Assembly (NCBI GenBank): GCA_041743935.1
Contig: JBGTLU010000040.1
Location: forward strand, 1-55,828
Source of the DNA: JBGTLU01 sp041743935
Lineage (GTDB): Bacteria > Bacteroidota > Bacteroidia > Sphingobacteriales > Sphingobacteriaceae
Reading direction: 5' to 3'
Length of the DNA: 55,828 nucleotides
This document shows positions 16,409-25,034 of this stretch, piece by piece (position 1 is the first letter of the stretch; each line of letters begins with the position of its first letter). The position numbers and the translations under genes were made by a program. The notes under the pieces were generated by a model. That model was not told the DNA's origin. It searched no databases and was given only the letters and a program-made list of their open reading frames with translations.

Positions 16409-18325
16409 TTATTTTTTGTCTTCGTCTTTAACTTCTTCAAACTCTACATCTTTCACATCGCTATCAGAACTAGCTGCATCCGGATTTGAATTTCCATCTG
16501 TTGCACCTGTAGCGCCTGCATCTTGCGTTGCTTTGTACATTTCTTCCGAAGCTACGTTCCAAGCATTGGTCAACTCGGTTTGAGCTGTTTCCATGGCTTC
16601 AAAGTTTTTATCTTTATGAGCATCACGCAAAGCAGTTAATGCATTCTCAATAGCTAAGCGTTTATCTGCCGATAATTTATCGCCGTAATCTTTTAATTGT
16701 TTTTCGGTGTTAAATATCATGGAATCTGCTGCATTCAGTTTTTCTACTTCGGCTTTTGATTTGTTATCAGATTCGGCATTTGCTTCGGCTTCTTTACGCA
16801 TTCTATCTATCTCTTCATCTGTTAAACCTGAGGATGCTTCGATACGAATTTTTTGCTCTTTGCTTGTGGCTTTATCTTTTGCACTCACATGTAAAATACC
16901 GTCTCTATCTATGTCAAAAGTAACTTCAATCTGAGGTACTCCGCGAGGAGCAGGAGGTATACCATCTAAATGGAATCTACCAATGGTACGATTATCACGT
17001 GCCATAGGACGTTCACCTTGTAACACATGTATTTCTACCGAAGGTTGATTATCCGAAGCTGTAGAAAACGTCTCGCTACGCTTGGTAGGGATGGTAGTAT
17101 TCGCTTCAATCAACCGAGTCATCACACCGCCATAAGTTTCAATACCTAATGAAAGTGGCGTAACATCTAATAATAAAACATCTTTTACTTCACCAGTTAA
17201 AACCCCGCCTTGTATAGCTGCACCAACTGCAACTACCTCATCCGGATTTACACCTTTTGATGGTGCTTTACCAAAAAAGTCCTCTACTGCTTTTTGTATT
17301 GCAGGTATACGAGTTGAACCTCCAACCAAAATAATTTCATCAATATCGGTAACTTTTAATCCTGCATTTTTTAATGCTTTTTTACATGGATCGATGGTAC
17401 GTTTTATTAAACTATCTGCCAATGACTCAAATTTAGCACGACTCAAAGTGCGCACTAAGTGTTTAGGCATGTTCTCTATTGCAATAATGTAAGGTAAATT
17501 AATTTCGGTGGATGTTGAACTAGATAGCTCAATTTTTGCTTTTTCGGCAGCTTCTTTCAAACGCTGTAAAGCCATAGGGTCTCTTCGCAGGTCTAATTTT
17601 TCATCTTTCAAAAACTCTTCTGCTAACCAATCAATGATAACCTGATCAAAATCATCACCGCCTAAATGGGTATCGCCATCGGTAGATTTTACTTCAAACA
17701 CGCCATCGCCTAAATCCAATACAGAAACGTCATGTGTTCCACCACCGCAATCGAACACTACAATTTTCATGTCCTTACCACCTTTATCCAGTCCGTAAGC
17801 TAATGCAGCTGCGGTAGGTTCATTGATGATACGCTTTACGGTTAATCCAGCAATCTCGCCGGCTTCTTTCGTTGCTTGGCGTTGGGCATCATTGAAGTAA
17901 GCAGGCACGGTAATTACCGCTTCGGTAACCTCATGACCTAAATAATCTTCGGCAGTTTTCTTCATTTTTTGAAGAATCATAGCCGATATTTCTTGTGGTG
18001 TATATTTTCTTCCACCAATATCTACTCTTGGCGTATTATTATCTCCTTTTACCACGGCATAGGGTACACGCTTTGTTTCGGTAGTAACTTCGTTGAAGCT
18101 ATTACCCATAAAACGTTTAATGGAATATATGGTACGAGTTGGGTTAGTAATAGACTGGCGTTTTGCCGAATCGCCTACTTTACGCTCGCCATTATCTACA
18201 AATGCTACAATGGATGGTGTGGTACGTTGCCCTTCGCTGTTGGCAATTACCACTGGCTCGTTGCCTTCCATAACTGCCACACAAGAATTGGTGGTTCCTA
18301 AATCTATTCCGATAATTTTTGACAT
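16409..18325 (-). CDS. dnaK: Molecular chaperone DnaK (Hsp70)
   Basis: An ATP-driven cytosolic chaperone. I place the start at ATG 18323-18325 (MSKIIGIDLGTTNSCVAVM), giving 638 residues, the standard length. An in-frame extension upstream lacks homology and covers the promoter. Visible are phosphate loop 1 (IDLGTTNS), the VPAYFNDAQRQATKEAGEIA and VFDCGGGTHDVSVLD segments, the ILVGGSTRIPAIQKAV stretch, the linker DVLLLDVTPLSLGIETYGG and a C-terminal EEVKDEDKK tail. In the VFDCGGGT motif Cys replaces the more common Leu. No dnaJ or grpE is adjacent. Confidence 0.97.
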   Translation of the reverse strand: MSKIIGIDLGTTNSCVAVMEGNEPVVIANSEGQRTTPSIVAFVDNGERKVGDSAKRQSITNPTRTIYSIKRFMGNSFNEVTTETKRVPYAVVKGDNNTPRVDIGGRKYTPQEISAMILQKMKKTAEDYLGHEVTEAVITVPAYFNDAQRQATKEAGEIAGLTVKRIINEPTAAALAYGLDKGGKDMKIVVFDCGGGTHDVSVLDLGDGVFEVKSTDGDTHLGGDDFDQVIIDWLAEEFLKDEKLDLRRDPMALQRLKEAAEKAKIELSSSTSTEINLPYIIAIENMPKHLVRTLSRAKFESLADSLIKRTIDPCKKALKNAGLKVTDIDEIILVGGSTRIPAIQKAVEDFFGKAPSKGVNPDEVVAVGAAIQGGVLTGEVKDVLLLDVTPLSLGIETYGGVMTRLIEANTTIPTKRSETFSTASDNQPSVEIHVLQGERPMARDNRTIGRFHLDGIPPAPRGVPQIEVTFDIDRDGILHVSAKDKATSKEQKIRIEASSGLTDEEIDRMRKEAEANAESDNKSKAEVEKLNAADSMIFNTEKQLKDYGDKLSADKRLAIENALTALRDAHKDKNFEAMETAQTELTNAWNVASEEMYKATQDAGATGATDGNSNPDAASSDSDVKDVEFEEVKDEDKK

Positions 18326-18359
18326 AATCTTTACTGTTTTTGAATGATGCACATACCAT

Positions 18360-18375
18360 GTCAATGCTTGTGCCA
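18360..18375 (-). promoter_or_regulatory. Sigma-54-like element before dnaK
   Basis: On the minus strand, TGGCAC (18370-18375) and TTGAC (18360-18364) are separated by exactly 5 bases, which is the sigma-54 -24/-12 geometry (TGGCAC-N5-TTGCA). The -12 half has GA instead of the expected GC. A start here would leave a leader of about 20-30 bases before ATG 18325. Chance is a real alternative. Confidence 0.25.
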
Positions 18376-18419
18376 ACGAGATTTAACCCGTGTTATTCGT
18401 AATTATGGCATTGATACAG

Positions 18420-18448
18420 GAAAAATACGGCAAATTGATTATGACAAA
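18420..18448 (-). promoter_or_regulatory. Candidate primary-sigma promoter of dnaK
   Basis: On the minus strand TTTG (18445-18448) is followed after 17 bases by TATTTTTC (18420-18427), one base from TAnnTTTG. It would give a leader of about 85 bases. No CIRCE-type inverted repeat is present between it and the start. Confidence 0.45.
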
Positions 18449-18475
18449 ACGACAGCAATGCGTTTTGTATCCAAC

Positions 18476-18507
18476 AAAAAAGGGATCCCAAAATTGGAAT
18501 CCCTTTT
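18476..18507. terminator. Terminator after the Cys-tailed lipoprotein gene
   Basis: The stem AAAAGGGATCCCAA / TTGGAATCCCTTTT has one mismatch and a 2-nt apex. It lies 19 bp past the stop of the lipoprotein gene and separates it from the dnaK promoter. The minus-strand copy ends in a T-run. Confidence 0.75.
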
Positions 18508-18525
18508 CAAAAGATGAATATTCTA

Positions 18526-19296
18526 TTAGTTTGAAGGATTCGGGCAACATTTACAACTAGAATAATTTGCATTTGATTTGCAACATGCAAAGAAACCACT
18601 TCCACAAGTTGTTGAACAATATGTATATATGGAACAAGAAATAGCCCCAATACCGCCAGCATCACAGTTAGTACATTTAGGGTCAGGTCCTTCTAACTCA
18701 TCGGCTTTGGAAAGTGCCTCTCGTTTAATTCTAGATGCTTCACTTAATTTAAGTCGTATGTCATTTGAACCAATGATATCTGTCTTTGATATATCCCATA
18801 ATCCGTTAAAAATTCCAATACCAAACCCTAAAAACGATTTTACGTTTGCTATTTTTAATTCAGATGTAATGAAATTATAGAAAGTAGTAGGTATACCGCC
18901 CTCTCCAAGTCCAATATAATGGGCTTCTCCTTTTTGGGGTATCATTAAAATTCCTTCTTTCTTATTAAAGTAAATTCGAACATCTTTATAACTTACATCT
19001 AAATCATGTAATGAACCATGTTGTAGTATAAATACTTTTTCTATTGAATTAACTTTATGCTCAGAATATTTTTCAGAAACTTTTACCAATACAATAATTT
19101 CATCAAAATTTGAGATAATCTCAACATCGCCAATCAAAAATTTTTGGTCTTGATTTACTTCAAATGAATTTATGAAATTTTTATCAAGATCTGTAAGAAT
19201 GTTATCTGCTTTTCTACAAGATTGAACAAGTATTATAGAAAAAAAAAGCAGGAAACTTGATAGAATTCCTACTTTAATTACGTTATGTTTTTTCAT
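18526..19296 (-). CDS. Lipoprotein of unknown function with a ten-cysteine C-terminal tail
   Basis: A 256-residue protein. The N-terminus MKKHNVIKVGILSSF runs into a hydrophobic stretch and a lipobox ending LVQSC (Cys27), so it is probably an envelope lipoprotein. Residues about 30-200 have no family I recognise; they look like a mixed alpha/beta globular domain. The last 50 residues hold Cys208, 211, 221, 227, 231, 238, 239, 248, 250 and 251, in phrases such as KCTNCDAGGIGAISC and GSGFFACCK. I recall similar SGYYACC-type tails in other Bacteroidota secreted proteins but cannot verify it. Disulfides or metal binding are both possible. It stands alone between two terminators. Confidence 0.6.
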   Translation of the reverse strand: MKKHNVIKVGILSSFLLFFSIILVQSCRKADNILTDLDKNFINSFEVNQDQKFLIGDVEIISNFDEIIVLVKVSEKYSEHKVNSIEKVFILQHGSLHDLDVSYKDVRIYFNKKEGILMIPQKGEAHYIGLGEGGIPTTFYNFITSELKIANVKSFLGFGIGIFNGLWDISKTDIIGSNDIRLKLSEASRIKREALSKADELEGPDPKCTNCDAGGIGAISCSIYTYCSTTCGSGFFACCKSNANYSSCKCCPNPSN

Positions 19297-19336
19297 GATG
19301 TTAATTTTTAGTAGTTAAAATTATTTAAACAACATC

Positions 19337-19366
19337 AAAAAAAAAAAAATGCAACAAAATTGTTAC
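19337..19366 (-). terminator. Terminator of the ribosomal protein supercluster
   Basis: On the minus strand, 13 bases after the rplQ stop, a hairpin GTAACAATTTTGTTGC (19351-19366) is followed by an uninterrupted run of 13 T (19337-19349). A 12-bp palindrome TTACATATGTAA (19363-19374) overlaps it. Confidence 0.8.
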
Positions 19367-19379
19367 ATATGTAAGCTTA

Positions 19380-19997
19380 CTACTCTTTTTTACTTTCTTC
19401 CGTTCCCTCTGTATCGGTAGTTTCAGTAGCATCATTGGTAGTTTCTTCAGTAGGTTCTACTGGTGTTTCTTCTACTACAACTTCTGGGGTTTCCGCTACT
19501 TCAGTTTCTGCAACTACTGTTGCAGCTACAATTGCAGGCGCAACAGCTGCTGGAGCAGCTACATCAGATTTCTTAGCTTTTGTACCTCTACGACGAGTGG
19601 TTTTAGCCTTTGCCGCCGCTTTATCGTTAGTGTAAACTTCGTTATAATCTACCAATTCAATGAAACACATTTCGGCATTATCACCTAATCTATTTCCTAA
19701 TTTGATGATGCGAGTGTAACCACCTGCACGTTCTGCAACTTTGTTGGCAATATCACCAAATAATTCTTTGATGGAATCTTTGTTTTGTAAATAGCTAAAT
19801 ACTACTCTTCTAGAATTAGTATTATCTTCTTTTGCTTTTGTAATCAATGGCTCAACATACACACGCAATGCTTTTGCTTTAGCCACTGTAGTGCTAATTC
19901 GTTTATGTAAAATCAATGAAGATGCCATGTTAGCCAACATTGCTTTACGATGTGAATCGGTTCTGCCTAAATGATTGACTTTCTTTCCGTGTCTCAT
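19380..19997 (-). CDS. rplQ: 50S ribosomal protein L17, with long C-terminal extension
   Basis: The first 120 residues are L17: MRHGKKVNHLGRTDSHRKAM at the start and the LILHKRISTTVAKAKALR segment. L17 lies near the polypeptide exit tunnel. After residue about 120 there is an 85-residue tail, first basic (KAKTTRRRGTKAKK), then Ala/Val/Pro-rich, then acidic and threonine-rich (EETTNDATETTDTEGTEESKKE). Extended L17 occurs in other Bacteroidota, but this tail looks disordered. It is the last gene of the cluster, after rpoA. Confidence 0.95.
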   Translation of the reverse strand: MRHGKKVNHLGRTDSHRKAMLANMASSLILHKRISTTVAKAKALRVYVEPLITKAKEDNTNSRRVVFSYLQNKDSIKELFGDIANKVAERAGGYTRIIKLGNRLGDNAEMCFIELVDYNEVYTNDKAAAKAKTTRRRGTKAKKSDVAAPAAVAPAIVAATVVAETEVAETPEVVVEETPVEPTEETTNDATETTDTEGTEESKKE

Positions 19998-20044
19998 TTT
20001 TTATTCTTTTAATTTTGTTATCCGGTTTTAATCGGACTATACTA

Positions 20045-21037
20045 TTATTCTTCGTCTAATTTGAACTTTGCTAAGTTCATTCCAAATGTTAGTCCTTTAG
20101 ATTTTACTAAATCTTGAATTTCTGCTAATGATTTTTTACCAAAATTGCGGAATTTCAACATATCAGCAACATCATAAGAAACTAGTTCTCCTAAGGTGCG
20201 AATATCTGCTGCCTTTAAACAATTTAAAGCACGTACAGATAAATCTAAATCAGCTAATTCCATTTTAAGGATTTTGCGCATGTGCAAAATTTCCTCGTCC
20301 ACTTCGTTGCTTACCTCTTTAGTTTGGGTTTCTAACATGATTTTCTCATCAGAGAACAACATGAAGTGTTGGATTAAAATTTTAGCTGCTTCTTTTAATG
20401 CATCTTCCGGGTGGATAGAACCATCGGTTGTGATGTCTAGAACCAACTTCTCAAAATCGGTTTTTTGCTCTACACGGAAATTTTCAATCGTATATTTTAC
20501 GTTTTTGATAGGTGTGTAGATAGAATCTATTGCTATTAATCCAAGCAACTGATCGGCAGGTTTGTTTTCTTCTGCAGAAACATACCCACGTCCTTTATTG
20601 ATAGTCAACTCTAACTCAAGGGTGATGTCTGAGTTTAAGTTACAAATTACTAAATCAGGGTTTAGTACCGTGAAGTTATTAGAAAATTTACCAATATCTC
20701 CGGCAGTAAATTGATTTTGCTTTGCTATTACGATAAATATTTTTTCCGAATCGCCACTTTCTCCAGTTTTCTTAAAGCGAACTTGCTTTAAGTTTAAGAT
20801 GATATCCGTTACATCTTCCACCACACCGTTGATGGTAGAAAATTCATGTAATACACCAGAAAATTTAACTGTTGTAATTGCATATCCTTCTAAAGATGAT
20901 AGAAGTATACGACGCAATGCATTACCGATGGTGATACCAAAACCGGGTTCAAGCGGACGAAATTCAAAGTTTCCTTGAAAATCGTTTGCTTTTTGCATGA
21001 TAACCCTATCGGGTTTTTGGAATGCTAATATTGCCAT
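20045..21037 (-). CDS. rpoA: RNA polymerase alpha subunit
   Basis: A 330-residue alpha subunit. The N-terminal assembly domain contains FRPLEPGFGITIGNALRRIL followed by LSSLEGYAI. The C-terminal domain (about 240-320) has the helix-hairpin-helix phrases SVRALNCLKAADIRTLGELV and FGKKSLAEIQDLVKSKGL, which bind UP-element DNA and activators. It sits between rpsD and rplQ as in other bacteria. Confidence 0.98.
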   Translation of the reverse strand: MAILAFQKPDRVIMQKANDFQGNFEFRPLEPGFGITIGNALRRILLSSLEGYAITTVKFSGVLHEFSTINGVVEDVTDIILNLKQVRFKKTGESGDSEKIFIVIAKQNQFTAGDIGKFSNNFTVLNPDLVICNLNSDITLELELTINKGRGYVSAEENKPADQLLGLIAIDSIYTPIKNVKYTIENFRVEQKTDFEKLVLDITTDGSIHPEDALKEAAKILIQHFMLFSDEKIMLETQTKEVSNEVDEEILHMRKILKMELADLDLSVRALNCLKAADIRTLGELVSYDVADMLKFRNFGKKSLAEIQDLVKSKGLTFGMNLAKFKLDEE

Positions 21038-21083
21038 TTAATTGTCCTCTTTTATGTTTAATTATAGTCCGAATACGGAGTTC

Positions 21084-21692
21084 TTATTTAGAGTATAACT
21101 CTACGATCAATTGTTCTTTAATGTTCTCTGGAATCTGATCGCGTTCCGGATAGTTTAAAAATTTCCCTGATAAACTTGCAGAATCCCATTCTAACCAACT
21201 GTATTTAGACGAACGATTACTTACAACCGAACCACTAATTACTTCTAATGATTTTGATTTTTCGCGAACAGAAATAGAATCACCAGCTTTTAATTGATAG
21301 GAAGGAATATTTACTCCTTTTCCATTAACTAATATATGGCGATGACTAACCAATTGACGCGCTGCAGCACGTGTTGGGGCAATGCCCAAACGATATACCG
21401 TATTGTCTAACCTTGCTTCCAAGAACTTTAATAACAACTCACCTGTTACACCATCCTTACGACTGGCTAAATCGAAAGTATTAGCAAACTGGCGCTCTAG
21501 TACACCATAAGTGTATTTAGCTTTTTGTTTTTCTTGTAATTGAATTGCATATTCCGATTGTTTTGCACGACGCTTAGATGCTCCGTGTTGTCCCGGTGGA
21601 TAATTCTTTTTATCTAAAACTTTGTCTGGTCCAAAAATTGGCTCTTTGAATTTGCGAGCTATTTTAGAACGTGGGCCTGTATATCTTGCCAT
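21084..21692 (-). CDS. rpsD: 30S ribosomal protein S4
   Basis: A 202-residue primary 16S-binding protein. It has the N-terminal MARYTGPRSKIARKFKEPIF segment and the S4 RNA-binding domain (RLDNTVYRLGIAPTRAAARQ followed by LVSHRHILVNGK). The N-terminal zinc-binding cysteines of some S4 forms are absent. In other bacteria S4 represses the alpha operon translationally, but no such pseudoknot is evident to me here. Confidence 0.97.
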   Translation of the reverse strand: MARYTGPRSKIARKFKEPIFGPDKVLDKKNYPPGQHGASKRRAKQSEYAIQLQEKQKAKYTYGVLERQFANTFDLASRKDGVTGELLLKFLEARLDNTVYRLGIAPTRAAARQLVSHRHILVNGKGVNIPSYQLKAGDSISVREKSKSLEVISGSVVSNRSSKYSWLEWDSASLSGKFLNYPERDQIPENIKEQLIVELYSK

Positions 21693-21741
21693 TATTTAAA
21701 ATTGTTTAGTTTAAGCAGCCCTATGCTGCATTTTTAATTAA

Positions 21742-22134
21742 TTATACTCTACGACGTTTTGGTGGACGACAGCCATTGTGAGGTAATGGCGTGATATCTT
21801 TAATACCAATAATCTCTAAACCATTAATTTGCAATGTGCGCATAGCCGACTCGCGACCAGCACCGGGTCCTTTTACAAATACGTTAACCTTACGCAGCCC
21901 TAAATCGTAGGCTGTTTTTACACAATCCGTGGCGGCTTGAGCAGCGGCATAAGGTGTATTTTTCTTTGATCCTTTAAAACCCATTTTACCTGCCGACGAC
22001 CAAGATATAACTTGACCGGTGGTGTTAGTTAGGGTAATAATGATGTTGTTAAATGTAGCGTTTATGTGTGCTTCGCCTTGCGACTCTACTGCCACTATAC
22101 GCTTTTTTGTTACTTTTTTTGCGGTTTTAGCCAT
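21742..22134 (-). CDS. rpsK: 30S ribosomal protein S11
   Basis: A 130-residue platform protein that binds 16S rRNA near the mRNA exit. Family phrases are GEAHINATFNNIIITLTNTT, GFKGSKKNTPYAAAQAA and the C-terminal PLPHNGCRPPKRRRV. It lies between rpsM and rpsD. Confidence 0.98.
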   Translation of the reverse strand: MAKTAKKVTKKRIVAVESQGEAHINATFNNIIITLTNTTGQVISWSSAGKMGFKGSKKNTPYAAAQAATDCVKTAYDLGLRKVNVFVKGPGAGRESAMRTLQINGLEIIGIKDITPLPHNGCRPPKRRRV

Positions 22135-22161
22135 TTTAAAAATTCTTATTTATGTTTTACA

Positions 22162-22178
22162 TGCCAATAATATTGGCA
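22162..22178 (-). other. Intercistronic hairpin between rpsM and rpsK
   Basis: TGCCAATAATATTGGCA forms a 7-bp stem with a 3-nt loop in the 55-bp gap. No T-run follows on the minus strand, so it is more likely a processing or stability element than a terminator. It may also be without function. Confidence 0.35.
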
Positions 22179-22189
22179 GAATAATAAGC

Positions 22190-22564
22190 TTACTTAGTTA
22201 CTTTTTTCTTATTAGCAACCGTTTTACGCTTACCTTTTCTGGTACGCGAGTTATTTTTGGTTCGTTGTCCACGTAATGGTAAACCTTTACGGTGACGAGT
22301 TCCTCTGTAGCAACCAATGTCCATTAAACGCTTAATGTTTAATTGAACTTCGGAGCGTAAAGCACCTTCTACTTTTATTTCGGTAATGATTGAACGTATA
22401 CTTGATAATTGATCATCATTCCAATCCGAAACTTTTGTATCAAAGCTAATTCCTGCTTTGGTTAATATTTGTTGCGCTGTAGAGCGACCGATTCCGTAGA
22501 TATACGTTAAACCGATTTCACCGCGCTTGTTTTTTGGTAGGTCAATACCTGATATCCTTGCCAT
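22190..22564 (-). CDS. rpsM: 30S ribosomal protein S13
   Basis: A 124-residue head protein that contacts the P-site tRNA and the B1 intersubunit bridges. It shows MARISGIDLPKNKRGEIGLT, the helix-two-turn-helix GIGRSTAQQILTKAGI and the C-terminal GLPLRGQRTKNNSRTRKGKR tail. It directly follows rpmJ, as in the conserved spc/alpha order. Confidence 0.98.
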   Translation of the reverse strand: MARISGIDLPKNKRGEIGLTYIYGIGRSTAQQILTKAGISFDTKVSDWNDDQLSSIRSIITEIKVEGALRSEVQLNIKRLMDIGCYRGTRHRKGLPLRGQRTKNNSRTRKGKRKTVANKKKVTK

Positions 22565-22581
22565 AGTTTGCTATAAAATTA

Positions 22582-22698
22582 TTATCCCTGACGTTGTTTA
22601 TACTTCGGGTTCTTTTTATTAATTACATATAACTTTCCGTTACGACGAATGATTTTACAGTCCTCGCTTCGTTTTTTGATTGATGCTTTAACTTTCAT
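22582..22698 (-). CDS. rpmJ: 50S ribosomal protein L36, zinc-free form
   Basis: A 38-residue protein: MKVKASIKKRSEDCKIIRRN, then GKLYVINKKNPKYKQRQG. The classic CX2C-CX4H zinc ligands are lost. Ser11, Asn/Lys around 27 and Tyr at the His position replace them and only Cys14 remains. This is the zinc-independent (C-) form, which is common in Bacteroidota. The start is ATG 22696-22698, just before infA ends, in the usual infA-rpmJ-rpsM order. Confidence 0.95.
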   Translation of the reverse strand: MKVKASIKKRSEDCKIIRRNGKLYVINKKNPKYKQRQG

Positions 22699-22699
22699 C

Positions 22700-22918
22700 T
22701 TATTTATATCTATACGTTATGCGTCCCTTAGTTAAATCATAAGGAGACATTTCTAATTTTACTTTATCACCCGGTAATATTTTGATGTAATGCATCCTCA
22801 TTTTACCAGATATGTGTGCTATAATTTCGTGACCGTTTTCTAACTCAACACGGAACATAGCATTGGATAATGCTTCACGGATAATTCCGTCTTGTTCTAT
22901 GGAGGATTGTTTAGCCAT
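22700..22918 (-). CDS. infA: Translation initiation factor IF-1
   Basis: A 72-residue S1-fold protein that blocks the ribosomal A site during initiation. Family phrases are MFRVELENGHEIIAHISGKM, ILPGDKVKLEMSPYDLTKGR and ITYRYK. Its start overlaps the end of map by 8 bp. Confidence 0.98.
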   Translation of the reverse strand: MAKQSSIEQDGIIREALSNAMFRVELENGHEIIAHISGKMRMHYIKILPGDKVKLEMSPYDLTKGRITYRYK

Positions 22919-23702
22919 TCGTTATTTCATTACTCTTTAATACTTCTTCTATATATTGGAACGATGATAATACATCGGGACCATTTTTTGTTATTGCTAC
23001 CGTATGCTCATAATGAGCAGATGGTTTGTTATCGGATGTAACTATTGTCCATCCATCTTTGTGTTGCTTTACTCCTGCTCTTCCCATGTTTATCATTGGT
23101 TCTATGGCTATTACTAAGCCTTCTTCCAATTTTATACCTGAGCCTCTTTTACCATAATTAGGTACTTCTGGTTTCTCGTGTAATTTTTTCCCCAATCCAT
23201 GGCCAACCAATTCTCTTACTACACCGTAGCCGTTATTTTCGGCATGCTCTTGAACTGCAAAACTTATATCTCCGAGCCTATTTCCAATTTTAGCGTTTTC
23301 AATTGCTTTGTATAAACATTCTCTGGTTACTTGCATTAACCGTTCATTTTCAGGAGATACTTCTCCTACTGCAAACGTATATGCAGAATCCCCGTAGAAC
23401 TTATTCTTTATTACTCCGCAATCAATGGATACAATTTCACCTTCTACTAGGGTCTTATTTCCTGGTATTCCGTGTACTACTTGCTCATTAATAGATATGC
23501 AAAGTGTACTTGGGAAACCGTTATAATTTTTAAATCCTGGTATGGCTCCATTATCTCGGATAAATTCTTCAGCAATTCTATCCAACTCAATGGTAGTGAT
23601 TCCTGGTTGAACCTTTTTTGCCACTTCGGCAAGGGTTCTGGCAACAAGCAAAGAACTTTCTCTAATTAATTCAATCTCTTCTGGTGTCTTGTAATAAATC
23701 AT
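22911..23702 (-). CDS. map: Type I methionine aminopeptidase
   Basis: Removes the N-terminal Met from nascent proteins. In 263 residues the five metal ligands are visible: the two Asp in SIDCGVIKNKFYGDSAYTF, His in GHGLGKKLHEKPEVPNYG, Glu in VIAIEPMIN and Glu in YEHTVAIT. No N-terminal zinc finger is present. It lies between secY (9-bp gap) and infA (8-bp overlap). adk, which often stands between secY and map, is absent. Confidence 0.97.
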   Translation of the reverse strand: MIYYKTPEEIELIRESSLLVARTLAEVAKKVQPGITTIELDRIAEEFIRDNGAIPGFKNYNGFPSTLCISINEQVVHGIPGNKTLVEGEIVSIDCGVIKNKFYGDSAYTFAVGEVSPENERLMQVTRECLYKAIENAKIGNRLGDISFAVQEHAENNGYGVVRELVGHGLGKKLHEKPEVPNYGKRGSGIKLEEGLVIAIEPMINMGRAGVKQHKDGWTIVTSDNKPSAHYEHTVAITKNGPDVLSSFQYIEEVLKSNEITNG

Positions 23703-23711
23703 TGCAAACTA

Positions 23712-25031
23712 CTATACCGGTGCACCTACTTGACTGCGACCTTTAATTCTACCGGTTTTCATTAAACCGTCGTAATGACGCATTAAAAGATGACTTTCTA
23801 TTTGTTGTAATGTATCTAAAACAACACCCACTGCTATTAATAATGAGGTTCCACCAAAAAATTGTGCAAACTCTCTACTTACTCCAACTAAACTTGCAAC
23901 AGCTGGCAATACAGCTACTATTGCTAAAAATATAGAACCTGGTAAAGTAATACGTGACATCACGCCATCAATAAACTCTGATGTTTTTCTTCCGGGTTTA
24001 ACCCCTGGAACAAAACCTCCATTTTTCTTCATTTCCTCAGCCATTTGATTTGGATTAACGGTTATGGCTGTGTAGAAATAAGTAAATAGTATAATCATCA
24101 ATCCAAACGTAAAATTATACGTAAAGGATTCGTAATTTAATAGAGAACCTAAAAATCCATCTGTGTTAGCATTTGGGAAAAACTGTGCTAACGTTGCAGG
24201 AATAAACATAATTGCTTGTGCAAAAATGATTGGCATAACACCTGCAGCATTTACTTTTAGTGGAATGTACTGACGAACACCTCCGTATTGTTTGTTCCCT
24301 ACAATTCGTTTAGCGTATTGTACTGGAATTTTTCTTGTTCCTTGCACTAATAGAATGGTTAACATCACAATGGCTACTAAAGCTGCGAGCTCTACTATAA
24401 ATGTGATGATACCTCCGCTCCCTTCAAACTTGGAAATAAATTCTTGTCCGAAAGCAAAAGGTAAGCGTGCAATAATACCCACCATGATGATGAGAGATAT
24501 ACCATTACCAATACCCTTATCTGTTATTTTCTCTCCCAACCAAACCACAAACATGGTTCCTGCGGTAAGTATAATCATAGATGAAACTGTGAAAAGAGCA
24601 GCATCTACCAGTATAGCTTCAGGAGGTATTTGAGATTTGATATAGCCAATACCTTGACCAGCTGTAATTAAAATGGTTAGATAGCGGGTAATCTGAGTAA
24701 TTTTCTTTCTGCCGCTTTCTCCTTCTTTCTGTAATTTTTGGAAATATGGAACTGCGATAGCTAATAGTTGTACCACAATAGATGCTGAAATATAGGGCAT
24801 TACACCTAACGCAAATATGGAGGCACGTGAAAATGAACCACCTGCGAACATATTTATCAGCCCAAGTAAACCTTCAGAAGCAGCATCATTTAACATAGCC
24901 GGATTAACACCAGGTAACACTACATATGAACCTGCTCTGTATATAAGCAAGAAAAGTAATGTATTGATGATTCTGACTCTTAAGTCTTCAATCTTCCAAA
25001 TATTTGATAATGTGCTAAACAGTTTCTTCAT
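23712..25031 (-). CDS. secY: Preprotein translocase subunit SecY
   Basis: The central channel of the Sec translocon. It has 439 residues with about ten transmembrane helices. The plug and early helices include LGVMPYISASIVVQLLAIA, the middle contains GNGISLIIMVGI, and the cytoplasmic C5 loop holds NPNQMAEEMKKNGGFVPGVK followed by PGRKTSEF. Its start lies 3 bp after the rplO stop. Confidence 0.98.
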   Translation of the reverse strand: MKKLFSTLSNIWKIEDLRVRIINTLLFLLIYRAGSYVVLPGVNPAMLNDAASEGLLGLINMFAGGSFSRASIFALGVMPYISASIVVQLLAIAVPYFQKLQKEGESGRKKITQITRYLTILITAGQGIGYIKSQIPPEAILVDAALFTVSSMIILTAGTMFVVWLGEKITDKGIGNGISLIIMVGIIARLPFAFGQEFISKFEGSGGIITFIVELAALVAIVMLTILLVQGTRKIPVQYAKRIVGNKQYGGVRQYIPLKVNAAGVMPIIFAQAIMFIPATLAQFFPNANTDGFLGSLLNYESFTYNFTFGLMIILFTYFYTAITVNPNQMAEEMKKNGGFVPGVKPGRKTSEFIDGVMSRITLPGSIFLAIVAVLPAVASLVGVSREFAQFFGGTSLLIAVGVVLDTLQQIESHLLMRHYDGLMKTGRIKGRSQVGAPV

Positions 25032-25034
25032 CGT

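Noticed and set aside
18326..18376. N-terminal extension of DnaK
   Set aside because: The 17 extra codons have no match to the family and overlap the promoter elements; MSKIIGIDLG is the true start.
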